The notes below the pieces were generated by a model, which saw only the letters and a list, made by a program, of their open reading frames with translations, was not told the origin of the DNA and ran no database searches. Made by a program: the position numbers and the translations under genes. Of a stretch of 64,000 nucleotides of DNA, positions 56,002-64,000 are shown piece by piece; positions within the stretch are counted from its first letter, which is position 1, and every line of letters begins with the position of its first letter. Where the stretch lies: NCBI RefSeq assembly GCF_900205865.1, contig NZ_LT906662.1, positions 62,001 to 126,000 on the forward strand. The letters are read 5' to 3'. Origin of the DNA: Thermoanaerobacterium sp. RBIITD (GTDB taxonomy: Bacteria; Bacillota; Thermoanaerobacteria; Thermoanaerobacterales; Thermoanaerobacteraceae).

Positions 56002-56880
56002 CTATTTTTTAAAAAATTCATTTTTAAATTTTATCCCTGTAAGCGTTTTGGCAAGTCCACCTTCTGCAGTTTCCTTTAACGCACACGGAATCATCCTGCC
56101 AACCTTTCCCATTGCATCAACAACTTCATCAAAGGGTATAAAACTTTTAATACCTGATAAAGCCATATCTGCGCATATCAATGCATTTGCAGTTCCTATA
56201 GCATTACGTGTCATACAAGGTATTTCAACAAGCCCAGCAACGGGATCACACACAAGTCCGAGTAAATTCATTATTGCAAAAGATGCAGCATTAAACGCTT
56301 CTTCTGGTGTCCCACCCATTAATTCAACTAATCCAGCCGCTGCCATGGCAGATGCAGAACCAACTTCAGCTTGGCATCCACTTTCAGCACCTGACAATGA
56401 AGCATTCTTAGCAATGATAATTCCTATACCAGAGGCTGTAAATAAAGCATATGCCAATTCCTCATCGCTTTTACCAAATTTTTTTCCAATGGTAATAAGA
56501 GCTCCGGGTATCACACCACTTGAGCCTGCTGTAGGTGCCGCTACAATTTTACCCATCGATGCATTGACCTCGGAAACTGCAATAGCTGATGCTACAGCCT
56601 TCGAAACTGTTTCACCTGATATTGTAAAATTATTGATAATTTTATCATACAGTTTTTTTGCATCGCCGCCTATTAAGCCGCTTACTGATTTCACATCATC
56701 TTTAAGCCCCTTTTCAACAGATCTTTTCATTATCTCAAGAATCTTAATCATATCATTAAAAATAGATTCTTTGTCTTTTCCAGTCATTTCATTTTCAAAT
56801 AGTAAAACCACTTTTGATATTGGTAAATTATACTTCTTTGTGAGTTCTATTAGCTCATTTCCATGGTTAAATTGATACAA
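56002..56880 (-). CDS. sdaAA: L-serine ammonia-lyase, alpha subunit (iron-sulfur)
   Basis: Catalytic subunit of the two-chain [4Fe-4S] serine dehydratase that turns serine into pyruvate and ammonia. The 292 residues contain cluster cysteines in GAESGCQAEVGSA, LVCDPVAG and EIPCMTRNAIG. GTG at 56889 overlaps the GGGGTGA site, so the TTG at 56880 (MYQFNHG) is the likelier start. It follows the beta subunit gene. Confidence 0.94.
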   Translation of the reverse strand: MYQFNHGNELIELTKKYNLPISKVVLLFENEMTGKDKESIFNDMIKILEIMKRSVEKGLKDDVKSVSGLIGGDAKKLYDKIINNFTISGETVSKAVASAIAVSEVNASMGKIVAAPTAGSSGVIPGALITIGKKFGKSDEELAYALFTASGIGIIIAKNASLSGAESGCQAEVGSASAMAAAGLVELMGGTPEEAFNAASFAIMNLLGLVCDPVAGLVEIPCMTRNAIGTANALICADMALSGIKSFIPFDEVVDAMGKVGRMIPCALKETAEGGLAKTLTGIKFKNEFFKK

Positions 56881-56906
56881 ATTTTTCACCCCAGATTATC
56901 ATGTTA

Positions 56907-57575
56907 TCATATACTATTTATGATAATAGCCTTTTCAATACCGTCAATATCTTCGATGACCATTCGTGCATCGTCAGGTATATTTTGATCTGATTCTATC
57001 ACCATAATCGCGTTATCACCTTTTAACTGTCTATATACCCTCATAAAGGCAATATTTATCTCATAATCAGATAAAACTTTTGTAACCTTTGCTATAATAC
57101 CTGGTTTATCTACGTGTTTTGTAATCAAGGTCTCATACTCACCAGTAAATTCTACATTCATGCCATTTATCTCTTTCAATACTACATTACCACCACCTAT
57201 TGAAGAGCCTAGTATGTTTGTCACATTGCCAGTTTTACCTCTTATTATAATCCTTACTGTATTAGGATGTGGCGCTTCCTCATTGCTTTCAATAAAAGTA
57301 AAAGATATATTTTGCTCCTTTGCAAGTTCGAAAGACCTAGGCAACCTATCATCATCTGGGTCGAGACCCAATATACCTGCTACAAGTGCTTTCTCTGTAC
57401 CATGGCCTTTATATGTATGTGCAAATGATTCAAAAAGTACAAATTGTACATCCTTGATATCATCACCAGCTACCTGTCTTGCTATTTTAGATAGCCTTGC
57501 AGCACCTGCAGTATGAGAACTGCTGGGTCCTATCATTATAGGACCCATTATGTCAAATACACTATATTCTCTCAC
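56907..57575 (-). CDS. sdaAB: L-serine ammonia-lyase, beta subunit
   Basis: Regulatory partner of SdaAA, about 222 residues, with the serine-binding GPIMIGPSSSHTAGAARL segment and a C-terminal ACT domain (TLITKHVDKPGIIAKVTKVL). I take the GTG at 57575, five bases after AGGTGA; a GTG at 57584 is also in frame. The gene follows pepF by about 18 bases and precedes sdaAA by 26. Confidence 0.94.
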   Translation of the reverse strand: MREYSVFDIMGPIMIGPSSSHTAGAARLSKIARQVAGDDIKDVQFVLFESFAHTYKGHGTEKALVAGILGLDPDDDRLPRSFELAKEQNISFTFIESNEEAPHPNTVRIIIRGKTGNVTNILGSSIGGGNVVLKEINGMNVEFTGEYETLITKHVDKPGIIAKVTKVLSDYEINIAFMRVYRQLKGDNAIMVIESDQNIPDDARMVIEDIDGIEKAIIINSI

Positions 57576-57593
57576 TTTTATCACCTATTATAT

Positions 57594-59390
57594 TTATATT
57601 ATTAAGCCATCTATTTCATCGAGTAGTGATTTAAATACATTTAATGCATTTAAAATGGGTTCTTTAGTTGTAAGGTCTACACCAGCTTTTTTAAGAAGGT
57701 TCAATGGATAGTCTGAACCCCCACTCTTTAAAAATTCCTTATACCTGTCTACAGCGGGTTTTCCTTCGTTTAAAATCATTTGTGACAATGCTATTGCGGC
57801 AGAAAATCCAGTTGCATACTTATATACATAAAAACTTGTGTAAAAATGCGGTATCCTTTCCCATTCATAATCAATACCGTCATCAACTACTATATCATTA
57901 CCATAATAATATTTGTTTAGCTCATGATATTTTCTGCATAATTTTTCAGGTGTTAAAGACTCACCTTTTTCAGCTTCTTCATGTGTGAACTTCTCAAACT
58001 CAGCAAACATAACCTGCCTATATATTGTCCCTTTAAATTCCTCAAGGTAGTGATTTAATAAATATAATTTCTCATTTTTATCAGTAGCATTTTCAAGTAA
58101 GTAGTTCATCAAAATTGCCTCATTGCAAGTTGATGCGACTTCTGCAACAAATATTCTGTATTGTGAATTTATATACTGCTGTGTTTTATTCGAATAATAT
58201 GTGTGTAGCGAATGTCCCATCTCATGTGCAATTGTAAATACATCATTTAGTTTACCTTGATAATTCAATAACACATATGGATGTGTCCCATATGCTCCCC
58301 ATGAATATGCTCCAGAGGTTTTTCCTCTATTTTCATAAACATCTATCCAATGTGAGTTAAACCCATCTTTTAAGATATTAATGTATTCATCCCCTAAAGG
58401 ACTTAAACCTTTAATTACAATCTCTAATGCATCTTCGTACTTGTACTCTTTATCATAATCTTTTACAAGTGGTACATAAAGGTCGTACATATGTATTTCA
58501 TCAAGTTTAAGCATTCTTTTTCTTAATGCCACATATCTATGAAGCAAATCAATCTTTTCATGTATAGTATTTATTAAATTATCATATACCTCTTTTGGTA
58601 CATTATCATCAAAAAGTGATGCTTCAAGTGATGACTTATGATTTCTCATCCTTGAATAAAATATATCTTTTTTAACATTAGAATCTGTTGTAGATGCATA
58701 AGTATTTACAAAACTTTTATATACACTGTACAATGCATTAAATGCATTCTTCCGCACTTCTCTGTCTTTACTTTCCATAAATTTTATATAATTCCCATGT
58801 GTTATCTCAACTTCATTACCATCTTCATCTTTAATCACAGGAAATCTAATATCTGCATTGTCAAGCATTCTAAATACATTGCCTGGTGCTTCAGCCATAA
58901 TTCCACTTTCAGCAAGTATCATTTCTTCACTTTCTGATAATGTATGCGGTTTATATCTTAAAAGATCTTCTAAAAAATGTCTATATACGCTGAAATCTTT
59001 ATTTTTATCAATATAACTTTTCAGTGTACTCTCGTCAATTGATAATATTTCTGGGACAATAAAAGATGTTGCACTCGATACCTCGATACTAAGTCGCATT
59101 GCTTTATCTGCCAGTGCTTGATATTTTCCATTGCCATTGTCTTCATCCCTTTTCATTCTTGAAAAGACAAATAGCTTTTCCGTAATCATGCTAATTTCTT
59201 CATTTAATTTAAGTACATCTAAAAGGGCATTTTCATCTTTTATCTTTCCTTTATAATTTAAGATGTCATTTATTAATTTCTTAACATTGTCATAATCTTT
59301 ATTCCAATCTTCATCATTTGCATATATATCCTCAAGCCTCCATTTATATTTATCATCAATATCCTTTCTATCTTTAAGCTTTTTATCCAT
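57594..59390 (-). CDS. pepF: Oligoendopeptidase F
   Basis: Cytosolic M3-family zinc peptidase that trims medium-length peptides. The 598-residue protein carries the zinc motif IAHEMGHSLHTYYS with a downstream Glu (FVAEVASTCNEAI), and the usual PepF N-terminal helical domain. The ATG at 59390 follows GAGGAGG; a nearby upstream ATG at 59405 lies before that site and is not used. It precedes the serine dehydratase genes on the same strand. Confidence 0.94.
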   Translation of the reverse strand: MDKKLKDRKDIDDKYKWRLEDIYANDEDWNKDYDNVKKLINDILNYKGKIKDENALLDVLKLNEEISMITEKLFVFSRMKRDEDNGNGKYQALADKAMRLSIEVSSATSFIVPEILSIDESTLKSYIDKNKDFSVYRHFLEDLLRYKPHTLSESEEMILAESGIMAEAPGNVFRMLDNADIRFPVIKDEDGNEVEITHGNYIKFMESKDREVRKNAFNALYSVYKSFVNTYASTTDSNVKKDIFYSRMRNHKSSLEASLFDDNVPKEVYDNLINTIHEKIDLLHRYVALRKRMLKLDEIHMYDLYVPLVKDYDKEYKYEDALEIVIKGLSPLGDEYINILKDGFNSHWIDVYENRGKTSGAYSWGAYGTHPYVLLNYQGKLNDVFTIAHEMGHSLHTYYSNKTQQYINSQYRIFVAEVASTCNEAILMNYLLENATDKNEKLYLLNHYLEEFKGTIYRQVMFAEFEKFTHEEAEKGESLTPEKLCRKYHELNKYYYGNDIVVDDGIDYEWERIPHFYTSFYVYKYATGFSAAIALSQMILNEGKPAVDRYKEFLKSGGSDYPLNLLKKAGVDLTTKEPILNALNVFKSLLDEIDGLII

Positions 59391-59401
59391 TATAAACCTC
59401 C

Positions 59402-59629
59402 TCATTTATTCTCTTTAATTTTTAACTTTTTTAACATGTTTCCATTTGAGAGTGCGTTTTTAAAAGCATCTGCATCATTTTGCCCATTTTCACGGTTTTT
59501 AAGCACTTCTCTTAAAGTATTTTCTCCATACTTTTCTATAAGTAACACTACCAACTGGTTAACATCATCAATATTTATATTAGTATTACCTACTATGAAA
59601 TTCCCTATATTATACATATTTAATTTCAT
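59402..59629 (-). CDS. Small unknown protein
   Basis: A 75-residue, mostly helical, charged protein (INIDDVNQLVVLLIEKYGENTLREVLKNRENG, followed by a Lys-rich tail). AAGGAAG precedes the ATG nine bases upstream. It sits between the cyclase gene and pepF with short gaps, as a member of the zwf-cyclase-pepF run. I do not recognise a family. No cysteines or membrane segment. Confidence 0.65.
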   Translation of the reverse strand: MKLNMYNIGNFIVGNTNINIDDVNQLVVLLIEKYGENTLREVLKNRENGQNDADAFKNALSNGNMLKKLKIKENK

Positions 59630-59633
59630 ATCA

Positions 59634-60257
59634 CTAATCTTCCTTTAACAGTAACGCTCTGGCTGGTGCTGCCTCTGCTCTATCTATCTTCAATGGAGCT
59701 GCAAATAATGTATATTCTCCTTCTTCGATGTCTTTTAATCTCAATCCTTCAAGTATTGTTATATTATTGTTGAGCAAAATTTTATGTGTTTCATGGTTCT
59801 CTTGCGCTCTTTCAATCCCTAGAGAATCTATACCAACACCTATAACACTCTTTTCCTTAAGATATTCTGCGCCACTCATTTCAAGATATATAAACTCTAA
59901 GTTAAAAACCTCGTCAAAAGAATTTTTCGTCTTTAGTAAAATAAATTCGCCACTTTTTATATCCTTATTTTTTAAATCATCTACGGTGATTTTTTCATTT
60001 ACATTTGTCATATCAAGAACTTTACATTTTGAAATAGCCTTATTTATATCATAGTTTTCAATTGTATCTCCACCCTCTATCATGTGAAGTGGTGCATCAA
60101 AATGTGTCCCTGTATGCATGTCCATACAAATTCTCGACTCATGAACTTTATCAGCAGGAAAATCCTTATTCACAATTAGATTAGGCCTTTTATCTAGTTT
60201 ATTTTTATATACAGGCATATAATGGTTTATATTCATTGATATGTCATAAATTTTCAT
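59634..60257 (-). CDS. Cyclase / kynurenine formamidase-like metal hydrolase
   Basis: A 207-residue protein of the cyclase (KynB-like) family with the metal motif HTGTHFDAPLHM near residue 48-59 and the GVGIDSLGIERAQ segment. Family members hydrolyse amides such as N-formylkynurenine or isatin; no tryptophan degradation genes are nearby, so the substrate is open. It overlaps the end of zwf by 14 bases, with GGAGG before the ATG. Confidence 0.9.
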   Translation of the reverse strand: MKIYDISMNINHYMPVYKNKLDKRPNLIVNKDFPADKVHESRICMDMHTGTHFDAPLHMIEGGDTIENYDINKAISKCKVLDMTNVNEKITVDDLKNKDIKSGEFILLKTKNSFDEVFNLEFIYLEMSGAEYLKEKSVIGVGIDSLGIERAQENHETHKILLNNNITILEGLRLKDIEEGEYTLFAAPLKIDRAEAAPARALLLKED

Positions 60258-61722
60258 TATTAGAGCCTCCTATATTCCACCATTTAAAGTTGTCTTTTAA
60301 GATAAGCTTATCTGCCTCTATTGGTCCCCAAGTACCAGCTTCATAATTTGGAAAATTCGGTTTTTCATTTCTCCACACTTCTGCAATTTTATCAACGTAT
60401 TTCCATGAGTACTCAACTTCATCCCATCGTGTAAAGAGTGTTGAATCACCTCTTAGAGCATCATATATCAATCTTTCATATGCTTCAGGTGAATTGCTGC
60501 CTACTTGGCAGTTCTGACAAAAATCCATTTGAACTGGAATTATTTTGTTAGAAGTGCCTGGCTTTTTGGCATTAAACTGTAAAAATACACCTTCTTCTGG
60601 TTGAATTTTTATAACTAATAAATTTGGTGTCAATCCACCATTTTCTTTAAAAAACAATATGCCCGGAAGAGGCTTAAACTGCACTATTATCTCCGTAGAT
60701 TTAACCGGAAGTCTTTTCCCTGTTCTAATATAAAAAGGTACACCGGCCCACCTAAAGTTTTCTATATATATTTTTAAAGCGACATATGTTTCTGTATCTG
60801 AGTTAGGTTTGACCTTTTCTTCTTCTCTATATCCCTTGTATTGCCCTCTTATAGCATTTTTTAATACAAGTTCTGGGGTAAGTTCTTGTAGTGATTTTAA
60901 CACTTTTACCTTTTCATCATGTATAGATTCAGTTGAAAGGTCTACAGGCGGTTCCATGGCTGTCAGTGTTATAAGCTGTAACATATGGTTTTGTACCATA
61001 TCCCTTAATGCTCCGGCTTTTTCATAATAACCACCCCTATTTTCAATACCAACGGTTTCACTTGAGGATATTTGAATATTATCTACATACTTGTTATTCC
61101 AAACAGGTTCAAAAAAAACATTTGCAAATCGTATAACCATAATATTCTGGAGCATTTCTTTGCCGAGATAATGGTCAATCCTATAGGTATTTTTTTCTCT
61201 AAAAACTTCAGTTATCTTTTTATTAAGGTATTTAGCCGAATTCAAATCCTTCCCAAAAGGTTTTTCTATCATAACCCTCTGCCAGGACCTATTATTTTCA
61301 ACCATGCCATGCTCATTTAATTTTTCGACTATAAGTTCAAAATACTCTGGTGCAACAGCCAAATAAAATATTCTATTACCATTTGTATTGTAATTATCAT
61401 CCAGTTCACTTAATAATCCTTTCAAATGTGTATAACCATTATCATCGTGAAAGTCAAACTTTTGATAATAAATTTTATTCTTTAATACTTTCCAGACATT
61501 TTCATCTAATTCTATCCTTGAAAAATTCTTTATTGATTCGTAAACTTCATTGCGATATGACTCATTAGTTTTATCGCGTCTGCCAACTGATACAATACAA
61601 AAATTTTCTGGGAGGTTTTTTTCAAATAACAAATTATACAAAGCTGGCATTAACTTTCTATGTGTCAAGTCGCCAGTTCCGCCAAATATAACCATAATAC
61701 TTGAAAACTCATTTAATGACAT
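60244..61722 (-). CDS. zwf: Glucose-6-phosphate 1-dehydrogenase
   Basis: Oxidises glucose-6-phosphate to 6-phosphogluconolactone with NAD(P)+. The 492-residue protein has the dinucleotide turn IFGGTGDLTHRKLMPALY and the substrate motif RIDHYLGKEMLQN. The ATG at 61722 is eight bases after AAGG; an in-frame GTG at 61731 overlaps that site. gnd lies 15 bases upstream and the cyclase gene overlaps its end. Confidence 0.96.
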   Translation of the reverse strand: MSLNEFSSIMVIFGGTGDLTHRKLMPALYNLLFEKNLPENFCIVSVGRRDKTNESYRNEVYESIKNFSRIELDENVWKVLKNKIYYQKFDFHDDNGYTHLKGLLSELDDNYNTNGNRIFYLAVAPEYFELIVEKLNEHGMVENNRSWQRVMIEKPFGKDLNSAKYLNKKITEVFREKNTYRIDHYLGKEMLQNIMVIRFANVFFEPVWNNKYVDNIQISSSETVGIENRGGYYEKAGALRDMVQNHMLQLITLTAMEPPVDLSTESIHDEKVKVLKSLQELTPELVLKNAIRGQYKGYREEEKVKPNSDTETYVALKIYIENFRWAGVPFYIRTGKRLPVKSTEIIVQFKPLPGILFFKENGGLTPNLLVIKIQPEEGVFLQFNAKKPGTSNKIIPVQMDFCQNCQVGSNSPEAYERLIYDALRGDSTLFTRWDEVEYSWKYVDKIAEVWRNEKPNFPNYEAGTWGPIEADKLILKDNFKWWNIGGSNNENL

Positions 61723-61737
61723 ATTTGCCACCTTCTT

Positions 61738-62634
61738 TTACTTCTTTTCTACTGCGTGACCACCAAATTCATTTCTCAGTGCTGCAACAACTTTGCCAGC
61801 AAATGTATCATTTTCTTCTGAACGATATCTCATAAAAAGGGACTCTGCAATAACAGGTACTGAAACTTTTAGCTCTAAGGCTTCCTGAACAGTCCATAAC
61901 CCTTCACCAGATGAATGCATAACGCCTTTTATTGCCTCTAATTTAGGATCTTTTTTGAATGCATCTATCATTAACTCCATTAACCAACCACGAATGACGG
62001 ATCCATGATTCCATACTCTAGCTATCTCTTTATAATCAAAATCAAATTGACTCTTTTCAAGAACTTCAAAACCTTCCCCTATCGCTTGTAGCATTCCGTA
62101 TTCAATCCCATTATGAACCATTTTAACAAAATGTCCTGTACCATTTTTTCCAGTATGTAAATAACCATTTTTTATACTAATATCTTTTATAATCGGTTCT
62201 ATATATTTGAATACTTCATCTTCTGCGCCGACCATAGTACATGCACCATGTCTTGCTCCTTCTATCCCACCGCTTGTTCCAACATCAACAAAATCTACTC
62301 CTTTAGATTTAAGCATTTCATATCTTTTTAATGTATCTTTATAATATGAATTGCCACCATCAATTATAATATCATGTTCCTGTAAATGTGGTAAAATTTT
62401 ATCAATCATTTCATCAACAGGACTGCCAGCTGGCACCATAAGCCATATAACTCTTCTTCTATCTAATTTATCTACTAATTCTTTTACACTATAAGCACCA
62501 GTAATGCCCACTTTTTCTGCTTCTTTTACTCTTTCTAATGTCCTGTTGTATGCAACAACCTCATGTCCATGGTCTCTCATATTTAATGCAAGATTATACC
62601 CCATTTTGCCAAGTCCAACAAGTCCTATTTTCAT
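61738..62634 (-). CDS. gnd: 6-phosphogluconate dehydrogenase, short (YqeC-type) form
   Basis: Oxidative decarboxylation of 6-phosphogluconate to ribulose-5-phosphate. At 298 residues this is the short, often NAD-preferring form rather than the 470-residue NADP type. It has VGLGKMGYNLALNMRDHGHEVVAYNRT, the GTSGGIEGARHG loop and the catalytic KMVHNGIEYGMLQA. AAGGAG precedes the ATG. Together with zwf it gives the oxidative pentose phosphate branch. No separate lactonase gene is visible. Confidence 0.95.
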   Translation of the reverse strand: MKIGLVGLGKMGYNLALNMRDHGHEVVAYNRTLERVKEAEKVGITGAYSVKELVDKLDRRRVIWLMVPAGSPVDEMIDKILPHLQEHDIIIDGGNSYYKDTLKRYEMLKSKGVDFVDVGTSGGIEGARHGACTMVGAEDEVFKYIEPIIKDISIKNGYLHTGKNGTGHFVKMVHNGIEYGMLQAIGEGFEVLEKSQFDFDYKEIARVWNHGSVIRGWLMELMIDAFKKDPKLEAIKGVMHSSGEGLWTVQEALELKVSVPVIAESLFMRYRSEENDTFAGKVVAALRNEFGGHAVEKK

Positions 62635-62719
62635 AAAATCACTCCTTAATAATAATTATTTTATGATATAATTTTTCTAAATAATATTATACTACTTTTT
62701 CCTAATTAAATAAAATATT

Positions 62720-62750
62720 AAAAGAAAAAGTAAGGTTTTAACCTCACTTT
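62720..62750 (-). terminator. Terminator after the anchored unknown gene
   Basis: Stem 62728-62737 / 62741-62750 (10 pairs, one G-U), followed on the minus strand by TTTTCTTTT. Confidence 0.8.
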
Positions 62751-62760
62751 TAGTATTCTC

Positions 62761-63792
62761 TTAATATTTCTTTAATATAATATTATCTCCATTTCTATAT
62801 TCAAAATAATTTTCGTTATAAGTAATAAATTCACCTGGTCCGTATATTTTTTTATTACTAAATAAATTTATTAAATCTCTTCCATTATCTATTTTATAAA
62901 GATTATCATCCTTAGGGGCTAAGAATATCTCATCTGGTTTTATAGGATTATCAATGTCTATTGGATGCCAGTCCTTTAAAGGATCATCGGCCTTCCCATA
63001 ATAAATTTTTACTATCAAATTGTTTTTCAGTTTACCAACATATATATAATCACTGCTGTCGATACCAATTAAAGAATACTTTTCTTTGCTTAAATATATA
63101 TCATTTTTACCATTCTTTATAATATGCACAATATTATTGGATGATTCATATATAAGGTTGTCTGTTTTTTGTGTTTCATACATCTTTTCAATCTTACTTA
63201 CAGGTAACTTTATCTCTTTTACTTCTCCCATAATATTTATTTGAAATAGTTTATCATCTACGTTATTACCAGCTACATTAATATATATAATATTAGTTAA
63301 AGGAGAAACTGTCAAATCCGTTACATGGCTCTTATATGAATTATAAACAGTTTTATTTACACTATTGCTTTGGTCATTGTCAACATCATATGTTTCTATA
63401 TTTAAATTTTCTACCTTTTTAATTAATTCTTTATGCAAATATAATACCCTATTTCTATCGCTAAGCCATTTGTAATAATCGATATCATTACCATCTATAT
63501 ATATAGATTTGACTATTTTAGAAGTTTTTGTATCTAAAATTATAAGTTCATTATTTAGAATATACGACAAATATTTTCCATCATATGAAGGTTTTATATT
63601 AGTAGCATTAGAAGGAATATTTACCTTTATCTCGTTTATTTCATTGCTATTGCTCGTATTTGTTGTAACAATCTTTTTAGTCTTAACCATTGCAGAATCT
63701 GTTAAAAAATAATTATTAACATAGAATAAAACTACAAATTGTAGCACAAATGATATTACTATCCAAATAGCAATTTTTCTTAGTATTTTCAT
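62761..63792 (-). CDS. Membrane-anchored beta-propeller-like protein, unknown
   Basis: A 343-residue protein with an N-terminal anchor (IAIWIVISFVLQFVVLFYVNNYF) and an extracellular region of repeated beta units, such as YDGKYLSYILNNELIILD and NDIDYYKWLSDRNRVLYL, reminiscent of WD/TolB-like propellers. No catalytic motif is evident. It follows a phosphodiester glycosidase gene by 12 bases with GGAGG before its ATG, so the two form a unit that ends in a terminator; both probably act at the cell surface. Confidence 0.72.
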   Translation of the reverse strand: MKILRKIAIWIVISFVLQFVVLFYVNNYFLTDSAMVKTKKIVTTNTSNSNEINEIKVNIPSNATNIKPSYDGKYLSYILNNELIILDTKTSKIVKSIYIDGNDIDYYKWLSDRNRVLYLHKELIKKVENLNIETYDVDNDQSNSVNKTVYNSYKSHVTDLTVSPLTNIIYINVAGNNVDDKLFQINIMGEVKEIKLPVSKIEKMYETQKTDNLIYESSNNIVHIIKNGKNDIYLSKEKYSLIGIDSSDYIYVGKLKNNLIVKIYYGKADDPLKDWHPIDIDNPIKPDEIFLAPKDDNLYKIDNGRDLINLFSNKKIYGPGEFITYNENYFEYRNGDNIILKKY

Positions 63793-63804
63793 ATTATCCT
63801 CCTA

Positions 63805-64000
63805 TTACTTGACAATGAACGTTGTAGGAACAGACCTTTCACCAAGTGTATCTGACGGATTATTAATTACTTTACCATTATAATACATAGTTGTCGATGA
63901 ACCACCATCGAGATTTGCAGCGTTATATGCGTCGTAATTAAGCATTATCTCTTGTATGTCTTTCAATGTTGCTCCAATACTTTTTACTGTTCTTCCATCT
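63805..64000 (-). CDS. Phosphodiester glycosidase (NAGPA) family protein, C-terminal part, cut by window edge
   Basis: The last 64 codons of a gene entering from beyond 64000. The frame includes NAANLDGGSSTTMYYNGKV and ends NPSDTLGERSVPTTFIVK, the characteristic end of NAGPA/exopolysaccharide-type phosphodiester glycosidases, which cleave sugar phosphodiester bonds, usually outside the cell. Start and signal region are not visible. It is upstream of the anchored propeller-like gene in one unit. Confidence 0.85.
   Translation of the reverse strand, partial: DGRTVKSIGATLKDIQEIMLNYDAYNAANLDGGSSTTMYYNGKVINNPSDTLGERSVPTTFIVK

Noticed and set aside
56048-56875. 275-codon open frame on the plus strand
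   Set aside because: It is antisense to sdaAA, has no ribosome site and its translation is low-complexity Ser/Pro/Ile text; a shadow of the real gene.

Overview
The window is AT-rich, densely packed, low-GC Gram-positive (Firmicutes) chromosome. Gene content and order (secDF - SCIFF peptide and maturase - yajC - tgt - queA - spoIID-like - ruvBAC - bofC-like - yebC; prkA-yhbH-spoVR; Mn and c-di-AMP riboswitches) point to an anaerobic spore former of the Thermoanaerobacterales, most like Thermoanaerobacterium. That placement is inferred from recognised proteins, not from a search. I saw no rRNA, tRNA, CRISPR array or prophage.

Layout. 1-17.3 kb: a long minus-strand block with relA (5' part only), apt, recJ, a UbiB-like kinase, a phasin-like protein, secF, secD, a gamma-carbonic anhydrase-like protein, the SCIFF radical SAM maturase and its six-Cys peptide, a TIGR04086 membrane protein, yajC, tgt, queA, a SpoIID/LytB protein, DUF2905, ruvB, ruvA, ruvC and a BofC-like protein. 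17.4-23.6 kb: short mixed-strand units (CheW, YebC, two half-size TauE/SafE proteins, CoA-binding protein, YigZ, a Nudix protein with an altered box, DUF3189, HflX). 23.6-27.5 kb: a scarred region with an internally deleted IS-like element, the AmmeMemoRadiSam pair (AmrS plus a MEMO-AMMECR1 fusion) and the wreck of a MerR regulator and an MFS transporter. 27.5-37.1 kb: purL, an Orn/Lys/Arg decarboxylase-family enzyme, a ComEC-like metallo-beta-lactamase lipoprotein, a SHOCT protein with a two-component system, and thioredoxin behind an unusual leader dyad. 37.1-37.9 kb: a deletion scar joining the head of a ROK repressor to the tail of nagB, with promoter and operators still present. 37.9-42.0 kb: PIG-L deacetylase, a beta-helix protein without zinc ligands, a Mn2+ riboswitch before a TMEM165/UPF0016 exporter, a c-di-AMP riboswitch before a LysM/SleB cell wall hydrolase, and a 45-residue zinc-ribbon gene. 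42.0-49.8 kb: a second two-component system downstream of aroA, tyrA, aroF, pheA and an acyl-CoA ligase. 49.9-64 kb: spoVR-yhbH-prkA, aroB, serine dehydratase subunits, pepF, a kynurenine-formamidase-like cyclase, zwf and gnd, an unknown anchored protein and the C-terminus of a phosphodiester glycosidase.

How the genes work together. Several units are pathway modules: Holliday junction resolution (ruvABC), Sec motor accessory factors (secDF, yajC), queuosine tRNA modification (tgt, queA), aromatic amino acid synthesis (aroF, aroB, aroA, pheA, tyrA), the oxidative pentose phosphate branch (zwf, gnd), serine deamination (sdaAA/AB) and sporulation or cortex functions. The parts most worth a second look are the SCIFF locus with a strong hairpin between peptide and maturase genes, the AmmeMemoRadiSam pair, the free-standing NrdJ-like zinc ribbon, the candidate structured sequence at 23955-24035, and three independent deletion scars. 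I found no clearly new multi-gene system. The least explained molecules are small: 19642-19764, 20170-20418, 41810-41947, 59402-59629, and the hairpin at 9573-9609.
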